DNA from: Acidobacteriota bacterium
GTDB taxonomy: Bacteria > Acidobacteriota > Thermoanaerobaculia > Thermoanaerobaculales > Sulfomarinibacteraceae
Length of the DNA: 40,042 bases
Direction: 5' to 3'
NCBI GenBank assembly: GCA_013152925.1
Contig: JAADFK010000232.1
Location: forward strand, 1 to 40,042
Translations under genes and position numbers: made by a program
Part shown: positions 16,623-24,455 of the stretch, in pieces
Numbering within the stretch: the first letter of the stretch is position 1
Layout of the letters: each line of letters starts with the position of its first letter
The notes under the pieces: model-generated
What the model was told of the DNA's origin: nothing
What the model saw: the letters and a program-made list of their open reading frames with translations, nothing else
Databases searched by the model: none

Positions 16623-18332
16623 TTATGACATCCAATTTTCTATGCTCTCAAGCTCGTTGGCGACTTGTGCGCAGACATGCTGGAAGTGATTGGCGAACGT
16701 TTCATGCTCCATCAAAGCATCCTGTGCCAACCTCTGGGCCTCGTTCCCTTCGACATGTCCCTTGGCCTTTGAACGCAAGAGCTGGACCGTCCGCAAACCG
16801 ACCAGCTTCTGAATGTCCCCCGGTGTGCCGGTCTTGCTCAGGAGCTTTTCGAGCAACGCGATCGTCTTGTCCTCCTTTTCGTATGGAACTTGCACTGCAT
16901 CGAGTCTCGCTCGGATCGCTTTTGTTTCGAAACCCTCGATGACCAGCTTTGCGAGGGCCATGAAGGCTTCAGCCCATTCATCGCGACTCGCCGTCAGGGG
17001 CGTATTCACACGGTCAAGCAGCTTCTCGTCCCGAAGTGTCCACCATGCTACCTTGTCATGGCGCCAGCGCTGAACGATAGAAAGAACCTTACCCAAAGGC
17101 TGTACGAAGTTCACAAACTCGCCCTTGAAATCATTGATGAAGGCGCGTTCGGAAATACTGGGCTTCGGCGGCTCGTTGAAGGAACGCCAGTGTAACTGCT
17201 CTTCGTATGGAAGGCGACGCAGATAGCAGATGTAAGCGTGTACCTGGCCAGCTTCGTTGACGTCGATTGCTTCAAGGTGCCACGTCGCCCGGCATGAGAC
17301 ATCGCGTTCGCCCACCGTGTACTTGTCACGGTCCGCCTTGTATTTCAGCAGAACCTCTGGTCGGAAGAACGCGGGCGATAGTTCGAAAGGCAGCGCGTTT
17401 CCTTTGGCCTGAAAATAGTTCGTCGTGGCCGCAGGATCGGTGGAGATTTTCGTCACACGCTTGTTGCGCCAGTCGTAAGCAATGAACTCGACATACTCCT
17501 TGTTCTTCTTTCCGAACCACCCGTCCTTGATACCCGTGAAAATTGCTTTGGGAGAGCGACGGATGCGGATAATCTGGGCACCTCGCGTGTAAGCCGCATA
17601 GCCAGATACGACTTTTCGGCGGTAGAAGAAATCTGGCGATTCGGTGATTTCCTGCTCCGGTTCATCTGACCAACCAGAGAAACTGGAGCGCCGCAGCAAC
17701 GTGAAATCAAACATCCTTACTAGCGAGGCGTTGGACGCCGCAAGATACTCTTCCAGCGGCTCCCACTTGAAGGAGACAAGGGCCATGTTGCTACCCTTGT
17801 CTTCGCGACTGGTCACGGAGACAACAGACTCAAGGTCGCCATGTTCATTGAAACGGCAGTAGGCCCGCTTTTCTGGACGCCAATGGATGCCCATCAGATG
17901 GGCGCACTCCTGGTGGAGCTCGTAATAAGTGCGGCCCTGCCCAGTCCAACCTTCGAACGTCCGGCCAAAGATCAACTGCACCGCATTCTCCAGAGTTTTG
18001 GTACCTGTCCCACTCAGTCCCCGTTCAACCCAAACATCCTCGCGCCCACCCCCGGTTACATAGCTGGCTACTGACGTATACGGGTTCAAGCTCCAATGCA
18101 ACAAGTCGTTCTGGTCAAGAGGTGTGAGCCGGTCATTCGCAACGGCCACCGTGTGGATGAATGTATATTCTCCTGACGCGTAAATGACTAGTTCATTTTC
18201 GCTAGCGTTGCTGCGTAGAAAATCGAGGTGCGCTTCAGCTTTTATCCACTGAGAAAAGGATTCGGGCTCAGTTGGCAGCTCGTCGAGCTTAGTGATTCTC
18301 TCAATCAACTTCCTGTGCTCGTAATTGTACAT
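16623..18332 (-). CDS. Cassette gene 2: 569-residue protein of unknown function
   Basis: I do not recognise the family. The start is ATG at 18332 (MYNYEHRKL) with GAGAGGAGAG upstream; the frame is open further, but that part runs into attC. No signal peptide or membrane helix is seen, so the protein is probably cytoplasmic. It is rich in Trp and aromatic residues. A conserved-looking stretch near residue 405 (PYEEQLHWRSFNEPP) is followed by a helical C-terminus. This contains R520 and H526 in RSKAKGH, an R-x5-H arrangement that falls within the loose R-x4-6-H rule for HEPN ribonucleases. That match is short and may be chance. Composition is intermediate (about 50% GC), unlike the host. A defence role is a hypothesis drawn from its cassette setting. 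Confidence 0.8.
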   Translation of the reverse strand: MYNYEHRKLIERITKLDELPTEPESFSQWIKAEAHLDFLRSNASENELVIYASGEYTFIHTVAVANDRLTPLDQNDLLHWSLNPYTSVASYVTGGGREDVWVERGLSGTGTKTLENAVQLIFGRTFEGWTGQGRTYYELHQECAHLMGIHWRPEKRAYCRFNEHGDLESVVSVTSREDKGSNMALVSFKWEPLEEYLAASNASLVRMFDFTLLRRSSFSGWSDEPEQEITESPDFFYRRKVVSGYAAYTRGAQIIRIRRSPKAIFTGIKDGWFGKKNKEYVEFIAYDWRNKRVTKISTDPAATTNYFQAKGNALPFELSPAFFRPEVLLKYKADRDKYTVGERDVSCRATWHLEAIDVNEAGQVHAYICYLRRLPYEEQLHWRSFNEPPKPSISERAFINDFKGEFVNFVQPLGKVLSIVQRWRHDKVAWWTLRDEKLLDRVNTPLTASRDEWAEAFMALAKLVIEGFETKAIRARLDAVQVPYEKEDKTIALLEKLLSKTGTPGDIQKLVGLRTVQLLRSKAKGHVEGNEAQRLAQDALMEHETFANHFQHVCAQVANELESIENWMS

Positions 18333-18397
18333 CTGTTCTCTCCTCTCACTCGACCTCGGTGACCTTAGCGCAAAAACGCGTGCTCTCGCATGATCAC

Positions 18398-18529
18398 GCC
18401 TAACGCTACGGCTCAGGGGCGGCAAACACGCGGAGCAACCAACCTCGAATTACCAATGAGCCTTATGCGGGGCACTGCCTTGGAAAAACCGCCACGCTGT
18501 TTGCCGTCCCTTGCAGCCGATTGTTATGT
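18398..18529 (-). repeat. attC site 3 (end of cassette 3)
   Basis: This is a 132-bp attC on the minus strand. It starts with R'' ACATAAC (18529-18523) and AATCGGCTGCAAGGGACGGC and ends with CCCTGAGCCGTAGCGTTAGGC shortened to R' GTTAGGC (18404-18398), which is fully canonical. The arms GGCTGCAAGGGACGGCAAAC and GTTTGCCGCCCCTGAGCC pair well. It lies between the small cassette gene and cassette gene 2, as expected for cassette 3. Confidence 0.88.
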
Positions 18530-18614
18530 GCGGCTGATTTCGTTTACAAGCGCTTGCCTTTGTGCTGTTGTTTCTATGACCCGCGCTTGATATCGCCTAA
18601 TCGGATCGAATAAC

Positions 18615-18809
18615 TCATTCGCTGCAACAGGGTTGAACATCGCCAATCAGTCTATAACGCCCCAACTCTTCAAGCCAATTAGCGATTGTTGCTGCGCCGA
18701 TATTGCGAAGTTTTGGATCATCTGTTTGTGTTGCATAACCATCAGGAGTTTTCTGATATACTGAAATACCGATCTCGAGCAAGCGCCTTATCAACACCCT
18801 GTCATTCAT
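18615..18809 (-). CDS. Cassette gene 3: 64-residue protein of unknown function
   Basis: This small soluble protein begins at ATG 18809, with AGGGAG ten bases upstream, 28 bp after the R' of attC site 4. It has no membrane segment and no recognisable motif. The sequence predicts two helices separated by a loop (LIRRLLEIGISVYQ and AATIANWLEELGRYR), ending in QPCCSE. Its place between two attC sites is the strongest evidence that it is a real cassette gene. Small unknown proteins are typical cassette cargo; an antitoxin, immunity or regulatory role is possible but unsupported. Confidence 0.6.
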   Translation of the reverse strand: MNDRVLIRRLLEIGISVYQKTPDGYATQTDDPKLRNIGAATIANWLEELGRYRLIGDVQPCCSE

Positions 18810-18836
18810 CGCTTATCTCCCTGCGGTTTATAACGC

Positions 18837-18894
18837 ACATAACTACTAATTATGCGTCCAAAGTGACGTGTTGTCACGCAGCGAAGCGTTATGC
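18837..18894 (-). repeat. attC site 4 (start boundary of cassette 3)
   Basis: This short site (58 bp) on the minus strand runs from R'' GCATAAC (18894-18888) and GCTTCGCTG, through a hairpin CGTGAC-loop-GTCAC, to TTAGTAGTTATGT (R' at 18843-18837). It is near the lower size limit for attC and less symmetrical than the other three. Its position just before cassette gene 3 and its matching orientation support it. Confidence 0.7.
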
Positions 18895-19289
18895 GTCATT
18901 GGATTGGTTACCTCCATATCACATGGTATCATGACGATGCTTCCCCACCCACGCTGCCGAAGGAGTGTATGTGTTGTGCGGCAACACGTCATCCGCGGGG
19001 GGACCGGCAGATCTGTTGGACCGTGTTCGGGAAGCATCCAGAGCTCGGTATCTCAGCTACCGGATGGACCCTGCCCCTCCGGGGAGCACTGCTCCGCGCT
19101 GCCCTACCACCGGGTTCCGGCCTTTCCTCCGCGTCCCTGGACCTCCGCGACTCTGCTTTCTATTCTCCCCTTCTGGCTTCCTCTCTCTGGGTTCTCCGCG
19201 TCCTCCGCCTCCTCCGCACGAAACTCTCTTCTGCCTACCGCCACCCCGGTTACCTCGACATCGCCCAATCGCTCGGCTCGGCATGGAGG
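18895..19289. other. Gene-free stretch upstream of the array
   Basis: No integrase gene or attI is visible here or elsewhere in the window. On the minus strand, an open frame (19037-18846) ends inside attC site 4, with GGAGG near 18912 and NPMTHNASLRDN at its end. It could be the tail of a truncated further cassette, but evidence is thin. From about 19125 to 19260 the + strand is pyrimidine-rich, with CTCCGCGTCCTCCGCCTCC, part of the dispersed repeat seen also near 600 and 20250. Confidence 0.4.
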
Positions 19290-19324
19290 TTGACACATAT
19301 GCCGTGTACACGTATTATGTGTAG
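19290..19324 (+). promoter_or_regulatory. vapBC promoter with overlapping operator palindrome
   Basis: TTGACA (19290-19295), a 17-bp spacer and TATTAT (19313-19318) form a near-consensus sigma-70 promoter, rare in this GC-rich window. The antitoxin ATG begins 7 bp after the -10 box, where transcription should start, so the mRNA is probably leaderless. TACAC (19307-19311) and GTGTA (19319-19323) are perfect inverted arms around the -10 box, suitable as an operator for the antitoxin. Confidence 0.7.
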
Positions 19325-19561
19325 ATGAACGTGACGCTCTCCATCGACGATCGCATCGTGGAGCGGGCAAGGGAGCTGGCGGCCCGTCAGGGCACCTCTC
19401 TCAACCAAATGATCCGGCAGCTTCTGGAAGAGGCCACTGCGGCCTCGTCGCCCGATGTTCTCCTTGCGGAGCTCGAAGAGCTCTGGGAAGCCGAGGTTGG
19501 GGACTCGGGCGGCCGCTCGTGGCGGCGGGATGAGCTGTATGACCGGCCCGTTCTTCGTTGA
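19325..19561 (+). CDS. vapB: VapB-like ribbon-helix-helix antitoxin
   Basis: This 78-residue protein has an N-terminal ribbon-helix-helix DNA-binding fold (NVTLSIDDRIVERARELAAR, then TSLNQMIRQLLEEA at about 25-38), followed by an acidic C-terminal tail that would wrap the toxin. The strand sequence at residues 2-6 contacts DNA in this family. ATG at 19325 is probably the first base of the transcript. The gene overlaps the toxin start by 23 bp. The protein is expected to neutralise the PIN-domain toxin and repress the promoter by binding the palindrome across the -10 box. Confidence 0.85.
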   Translation: MNVTLSIDDRIVERARELAARQGTSLNQMIRQLLEEATAASSPDVLLAELEELWEAEVGDSGGRSWRRDELYDRPVLR

Positions 19562-19970
19562 CACGAACGTCCTGGTATACGCCGATGACCGGAGCTCGGG
19601 ACCCAAACAGGCCCTGGCTCAGGATCTGATCCGGTCGGCTTTCCGGTCCGCCTTCGGAACCGTGTCAACCCAGGTCCTCGCAGAGCTTTTTGCCGTCGCG
19701 ACCCGGAAACTGGGGCTCCCGGCGAAGTCGGTCCGCCGCAGAGTCGAAATCTACTCCTCGCTCCGCGTCCACCGGCTTGCCCCGGATGACCTGCTTGCGG
19801 CCATCGACCTCCACCGCCTCCATGAGCTCTCCATCTGGGATGCGCTGATCGTACGATCGGCGCTGGTCACCGGCTGCCGCGTCCTGTACACCGAGGACCT
19901 GCAGCACGGACAGACCTTCGACGGCCTCCGCATCGTCAACCCCTTCACAGAGCCCACTGCCCGCCCGTGA
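19539..19970 (+). CDS. vapC: VapC-like PIN-domain ribonuclease toxin
   Basis: This 143-residue PIN-domain protein is a metal-dependent RNase of the VapC toxin type. The acidic residues are visible: D8 in FFVDTNVLVYADD, E43 in LAELFAV, D101 in IWDALIV, and a final acid near TEDLQHG. Start choice: ATG at 19539 gives MTGPFFVDTN. ATG at 19530 (MSCMTG) is an in-frame alternative with GGCGGGA just before it. Either overlaps the antitoxin end, as is usual for the pair. The nearby cassettes show how such modules gather in accessory DNA, but the GC content of this pair looks host-like. Confidence 0.88.
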   Translation: MTGPFFVDTNVLVYADDRSSGPKQALAQDLIRSAFRSAFGTVSTQVLAELFAVATRKLGLPAKSVRRRVEIYSSLRVHRLAPDDLLAAIDLHRLHELSIWDALIVRSALVTGCRVLYTEDLQHGQTFDGLRIVNPFTEPTARP

Positions 19971-20326
19971 GCATGACTCTGGCACGACCGAACCCCCGGA
20001 AATGATCCTCGTCGTAAAGGACGGGACGCGCCGGGTACAGGCACGCCCAGCCATCTCGACAGGGTTCAGAGCACGCCCCGACTCCTTCAAGATCGCGAGC
20101 TCGCTCAGCCCGGACCCGGCTCCACGAAACCGTACGGCAGGCCCCCGCTCCACCGCATGGGCTGTTCCTTTTCGTCCGGGCCCGTCTCCAGACCTCCCTC
20201 TGAGTCCCTCACGTTTTCCGCACGAAGATCTCTTGTCCCCCCGCTCCCCTCTTGCCTCCGCGCCTCTGCGTTTCAGTCTCTTTCTTTCGCCACACCCATG
20301 GCGCAGTGGGAGCAGGAGGACGGGGT
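19971..20326. other. Gene-free stretch between vapC and uvrC
   Basis: I see no supported gene. At about 20205-20290 the + strand is pyrimidine-rich, with CCTCCGCGCCTCTGCGTTTC, and resembles the stretches near 600 and 19200. Any right-hand junction of an inserted element would lie near its end, where the uvrC repeat copy begins. Confidence 0.4.
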
Positions 20327-22135
20327 TCACTTCCCGTGGAAGTGCCGCCAGACCTGGGAGCCCAGGCGGGGGCCCAGGGCGCGGCGGAGCTCGTCCTCGG
20401 TGGCGTTGCGGACGGCGCGGAGGGAGCCGAAGCGGGTCAGGAGGGTGCGGGCGCGGCCCGGGCCGATGCCGGGAATCTCCAGGAGCTCGGTGGCCAGGTT
20501 GCGCTTACGGCGACGGCGGCGGTGGCGGGAGACGGCGAAGCGGTGGGCCTCGTCCCGGATCTGCCGGAACACCAGGTGGGCGGGATCCGAGGGGTCGAGG
20601 CGCAGGGGCTCCTCGCGGCCCGGCAGGTGGAGCAGCTCCTCGCGCTTGGCCAGGGCCGCCAGGTCGAGCTGGAGGCCCAGGGCATCCAGGGCCGCCATGG
20701 CGGCGTTGAGCTGGCCCGCGCCGCCGTCGATCAGCACGAGGTCCGGCAGCTCGCCGCCCTCGTCGCGCAGCCGCCGGTAGCGCCGGGTGACGGCCTCGGC
20801 CACGGCGGCGAAGTCGTCCACGCCGTCGAGCCCGCGGATGTTGAAGCTGCGGTACCGTTTCTTGGCCATCCGGCCCCGCTCCCAGACGACACAGGAGGCG
20901 GTCGTGTCCTTGCCGGAGGCGTGGGAGATGTCGAAGCACTCGATGGTGTGGACGGGCTCGTCCAGGCCCAGGGCCTCGGCGATCCTTCGTCCCAGGGCCT
21001 CACCCCGGGCCAGTGCGGCGCGGAAACGCAGCTCGAAGGCCGCCCGGGCGTTGGCCCGCGCCAGCTCCACGCGCCGCGCCCTCGGACCGCGCCGGGGTGC
21101 TGCGATCTCCACCAGCCGGCCGCGCTTCTCACTGAGGAAGGCGGCCGTCAGCAAGCGGTCGTCCTCGTCCAGGGCCACGGCCGTGTCGATGCGGGCCGGA
21201 ACGGCGGGGTTGGCCTCGTAGAACTGGGCGATGAAGCTCGCCAGCAACTCGGCGGCCGGCACGTCGCCGATACCCTCGAAGTGCAGCTCCCTCTTGTCCA
21301 CCAGCGAGCCGCCGCGGTAGGGAAGCACACAGACCGTGGCATTCTCACCGTCGGAGAAGACCGCCAGCACGTCGGCATCCCTGCGCCCGGGCAGCTCGAC
21401 GTTCTGGGGCTCGGCCAGCCGTCGTACCACGGCGAGCAGGTCACGGTAACGCGCGGCGTGCTCGTACTCCTGGTGTTCCGCAGCCCGCCACATGGCAGTC
21501 TCCAGGCGAGGCAGGAGCTCACGGTGGCGGCCGGAAAGGAAGAGCTCGAGCTCCTCCACGGCTTCCCGGTACGCTTCAGGTGTGGTCAGACCCTCGACGC
21601 AGGGCGCCAGACAGGCCCCCATGTTGTAGTAGAGGCAGGGGCGTGAGAGCTTGCCATCGATCTCCATGCGGCACGTGCGAACCTGGAAGCGCGTCCGGGC
21701 CAGCTCCATCAGGCGCCGGGCCATGCGCTGGCCCATGTAGGGCCCGAAGTACCTGTGGCCGTCGTCGCGAACCCGCCGTGTCAGCTCGACACGTGGCCAC
21801 TGCTCACCCGTCGTGACCCGGATATACGGGTAGGTCTTGTCGTCACGGAGCAGGACGTTGTACGGCGGTTTGTGCCGCTTGATCAGGGTGTTCTCCAGGA
21901 TCAAGGCCTCGACCTCGCTGGAGGTCACGGTGAAGTCCAGGCCCCGAGCACGCTCCATCAGGCGTCGCGTTCGTTCCGGGAGCTCTCCCTTCGTGAAGTA
22001 GGAGAGCACGCGGCGCCTGAGAATCCGGGCCTTGCCCACGTAGAGCACCTCGCCGTCCGCCGCGAGAAAGCGGTAGACGCCCGGCGCCTCGGGAGCGGAT
22101 CGTGCCCGGCCACGGAGCGGATGTTCCGGCGCCAC
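20327..22135 (-). CDS. uvrC: Excinuclease ABC subunit C (UvrC)
   Basis: UvrC makes both incisions in nucleotide excision repair. The 602-residue protein has the GIY-YIG nuclease (GVY at 19-21, YVGKA at 32-36), the cysteine cluster CLYYNMGACLAPC (near 166-178) known to bind an iron-sulphur cluster in E. coli UvrC, a UVR motif (EHQEYEHAARYRDLL), the RNase-H-like nuclease with FDISHASG and LVLIDGGAGQ, and C-terminal helix-hairpin-helix repeats (LEIPGIGPGRARTLL). The start is GTG at 22135. It lies 16 bp after rnc, so the two form an operon. The last 54 bases, with stop, are duplicated at 15027-15080. Confidence 0.95.
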   Translation of the reverse strand: MAPEHPLRGRARSAPEAPGVYRFLAADGEVLYVGKARILRRRVLSYFTKGELPERTRRLMERARGLDFTVTSSEVEALILENTLIKRHKPPYNVLLRDDKTYPYIRVTTGEQWPRVELTRRVRDDGHRYFGPYMGQRMARRLMELARTRFQVRTCRMEIDGKLSRPCLYYNMGACLAPCVEGLTTPEAYREAVEELELFLSGRHRELLPRLETAMWRAAEHQEYEHAARYRDLLAVVRRLAEPQNVELPGRRDADVLAVFSDGENATVCVLPYRGGSLVDKRELHFEGIGDVPAAELLASFIAQFYEANPAVPARIDTAVALDEDDRLLTAAFLSEKRGRLVEIAAPRRGPRARRVELARANARAAFELRFRAALARGEALGRRIAEALGLDEPVHTIECFDISHASGKDTTASCVVWERGRMAKKRYRSFNIRGLDGVDDFAAVAEAVTRRYRRLRDEGGELPDLVLIDGGAGQLNAAMAALDALGLQLDLAALAKREELLHLPGREEPLRLDPSDPAHLVFRQIRDEAHRFAVSRHRRRRRKRNLATELLEIPGIGPGRARTLLTRFGSLRAVRNATEDELRRALGPRLGSQVWRHFHGK

Positions 22136-22151
22136 AACGGCCTCCGCCAGG

Positions 22152-22853
22152 CTAGACCAGCCCGAGCCGGACCAGCGCCCGGCGGCAGGCCTGTGCCTGG
22201 GCGGCCTTCTTCGTCGGACCCTCCCCCCGCGCGACCTTCTTGCCGTCCCAGATCAGCTCGAAGGCCCAGGCCTTGCCGGCGCCCCCACCCTCCCGCACCA
22301 GGTGAAACTCCGGCTGGGGAAGCTGGCGGGCCTGGGCGGCCTCGAAGAGGGCCGACTTGGGATCGGCCAGCTTGAGGGTCGTATCGTCCAGGTCCCGGAT
22401 CTCGTCCTCGAACAGCCCCTCGACGAAGCTCCTGGCCACCTCCCATCCCCCATCCAGGGAGAGTGCACCGATGACCGACTCCAGGACGTCCTCGAGAAGC
22501 GCGGTACGCCGGCTCCCCCCCGCCCGTTCCTCGCTCCATCCCATCTCCACATACCCGTCGAGGCCGAGCAGCGCCGCCAGGGAGGCCAGCTTCTCCGAGC
22601 GGACCAGGTAGGCCTTCATCTTGGTCAGACCGCCCTCGTCGCTGTCGGGAAAGCGGCGAAACAACAGCTCCGCCATCACGTGATCCAACACGGCATCCCC
22701 CAGGAACTCCAGCCGCTGGTACGAGTCCCTGTGACTCGAGCCCACCGCCGAGCCGTGGCGAAGCGCCTGCCGCAGCAGCTCCCGGTCCCGGAAGCTGTGC
22801 CCCAGCTTCCCCTCCAGCTCGGCCATGGCGTCGTGATCATTCCTTTCCGTCAC
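22152..22853 (-). CDS. rnc: Ribonuclease III
   Basis: RNase III cleaves double-stranded RNA in rRNA and mRNA processing. The signature YQRLEFLGDAVLD is present, with later acidic residues in LLEDVLESVIGAL, and a C-terminal double-stranded RNA-binding domain (DPKSALFEAAQARQLP to PTKKAAQAQACRRAL). I chose GTG at 22853 (233 residues). ATG at 22826 is an alternative that begins MAELEGKLGHSF, nearer the E. coli start. Neither has an ideally spaced Shine-Dalgarno (AAAGGA is 15 bases before the ATG). The uvrC gene follows directly. The upstream neighbour is the kinase-like gene, whose stop is about 107 bp away. Confidence 0.92.
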   Translation of the reverse strand: MTERNDHDAMAELEGKLGHSFRDRELLRQALRHGSAVGSSHRDSYQRLEFLGDAVLDHVMAELLFRRFPDSDEGGLTKMKAYLVRSEKLASLAALLGLDGYVEMGWSEERAGGSRRTALLEDVLESVIGALSLDGGWEVARSFVEGLFEDEIRDLDDTTLKLADPKSALFEAAQARQLPQPEFHLVREGGGAGKAWAFELIWDGKKVARGEGPTKKAAQAQACRRALVRLGLV

Positions 22854-22960
22854 GAGGGAATCATAGCGCGTTCCCATCCAGACACCTGGACTGGAACAGC
22901 GTGGTTCCATGGGCACAAACCAGCGATTCCTTCGCACGCTCAAGGAAGGTGGGGATGGGC

Positions 22961-24451
22961 TCAGGGCTGAGCGGTCCGGGCCTTCGGCGCCATGGCGCGA
23001 ATCGTGACACGAGTCTTCCCCGCCACTCCGGAAGCTCCGGAGTCGAGCCGGCCTCCGTGGAGGGCGGCCACACGGGAAGCCACAGCCCGACCGAGCTGCA
23101 GGCCGTCCTTCAAACCTTCCGGTTCCTCCCCCTCGCCGGGCGGTCCGAAGACCTCGATATCCACGTGAACGGCACTCTCCTCCTCGGCGAAGCTCACCTC
23201 AAGCACCACGGAGGTCTCCGGCCCCATCCGCTCAACGGCCGGCGCCACCAGCGCCAGGATCATGGCGTGGAGCAGGCGGGAATCACCCCATACGATGGCT
23301 GGGCAATCCCCCTTGCGGACCTCGACGCGGTTGGCCTCGTACAGGTCGTGAACCAGCTGCACCGCCTCCTCGACGATGGGGCCGATGGCGACGAAATCCC
23401 GCTGCCCAAGCTCCCAACCGGAGAGCTCGGACAGCCGTCTCATGATGGCGGCCCCCTTCCGGGAGGCCATGATCACCCGTTCCAGGTAGACGGGTTCGGG
23501 AGACTGGCCGGATTTCGCCGGTTTTGCCGCCAGCTCGGCGTTGAGAAGCTGGCCTCCAAGGAGGTTGTTGAGCGTGTGGGTGATGCCCCTGCCTGCGATG
23601 GCCATGGCCAGAGCTCGCAAGAACCCCTCGGACATCTCGAGGTACGGAATGTCCACGTCCAGCGTGCCCGCCGCCGTGCGAGCGCTGCCGAGCTCCGCCC
23701 CAAGCCGGACGGCCAGGAACCCCAGCAGCTCCCGCTCCACGCCCGTCAGACTTCGTGGCACCGAGGAACAGCAAATGAGCCCTCCGGCCAGGTCATCCCC
23801 GGAGGCGTGTGCCACGGGCACGATCACGGCCGACCGCGCCCCAGCCAGCCGGAATGGGCCCCAGTTGGGGAAGACCTCCTGTACGTTGTCGGTGAGCTCC
23901 AGGATCCCGGAATCGACGTTCAATCGGCTCAGGGGGGAATCGGCCAGGGAGAAGGTGGTTCCCGGCGCCAGCACCATTCGCCCGTGCGAGGCCTTGACGA
24001 CAGCCAGCGGGGGGTGGAACTGTGCGAGGCACGCCTCCTCGGCCCCGGCCAGGTCAGCCGCGACTGCCGGGGACCGGAGCACCAGCTCCTCGCCCGTATG
24101 ACGTGCCAGGGTCGAGCTGAGACGTTCCCGCAGCAGGTCGTCCCGTACGATCTCCGTGACCTCTTCCATCAGTACGGTGCAGGCAGCGCCGGACCGGACC
24201 GGCGCCGCCACGATGAAACGGAACCAGCGCGGCGGTTCGTCGGCAGCCGCCCTGCGGAACGGAGGCGACACGCCGAAACCGGCCTCCAGCCAGCTCCCGA
24301 CCGTCGCCCGGTCCACGGGATGCACGATATCGAGCAACCCCGCGCCAATGACCTCCTCGACAACGGGGGGAATCAACCCCCGATCCCCCTCGTCAAGCGC
24401 CGTGATGATCTCGCGCTGCATCTCGATCACGAGGTACGCCCGCGTCCCCAT
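22961..24451 (-). CDS. PAS-GAF protein with degenerate histidine kinase core
   Basis: This soluble 496-residue protein has a PAS-like domain (about 10-100), a GAF-like domain (about 105-255) and a kinase-like end. The H-box is THTLNNLLG (H292), like the HxxNN-type H-boxes of NtrB-like and hybrid kinases. The ATPase part (about 365-490) looks degenerate. Where an N-box with Asn is expected it reads LLHAMILALVAPAVERM, and the glycine loops are weak, although LQLGRAVASRVAALHGG recalls the end of the fold. It may act as a phosphotransfer or scaffold protein, or as a pseudokinase. No response regulator adjoins. The start ATG at 24451 follows the Mut7-C stop by 4 bp, so the two are co-transcribed. 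Confidence 0.7.
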   Translation of the reverse strand: MGTRAYLVIEMQREIITALDEGDRGLIPPVVEEVIGAGLLDIVHPVDRATVGSWLEAGFGVSPPFRRAAADEPPRWFRFIVAAPVRSGAACTVLMEEVTEIVRDDLLRERLSSTLARHTGEELVLRSPAVAADLAGAEEACLAQFHPPLAVVKASHGRMVLAPGTTFSLADSPLSRLNVDSGILELTDNVQEVFPNWGPFRLAGARSAVIVPVAHASGDDLAGGLICCSSVPRSLTGVERELLGFLAVRLGAELGSARTAAGTLDVDIPYLEMSEGFLRALAMAIAGRGITHTLNNLLGGQLLNAELAAKPAKSGQSPEPVYLERVIMASRKGAAIMRRLSELSGWELGQRDFVAIGPIVEEAVQLVHDLYEANRVEVRKGDCPAIVWGDSRLLHAMILALVAPAVERMGPETSVVLEVSFAEEESAVHVDIEVFGPPGEGEEPEGLKDGLQLGRAVASRVAALHGGRLDSGASGVAGKTRVTIRAMAPKARTAQP

Positions 24452-24455
24452 TTCC

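Noticed and set aside
18895-19289. Integron integrase or attI
   Set aside because: No tyrosine recombinase motifs in any frame; the stretch has no gene that can be supported.
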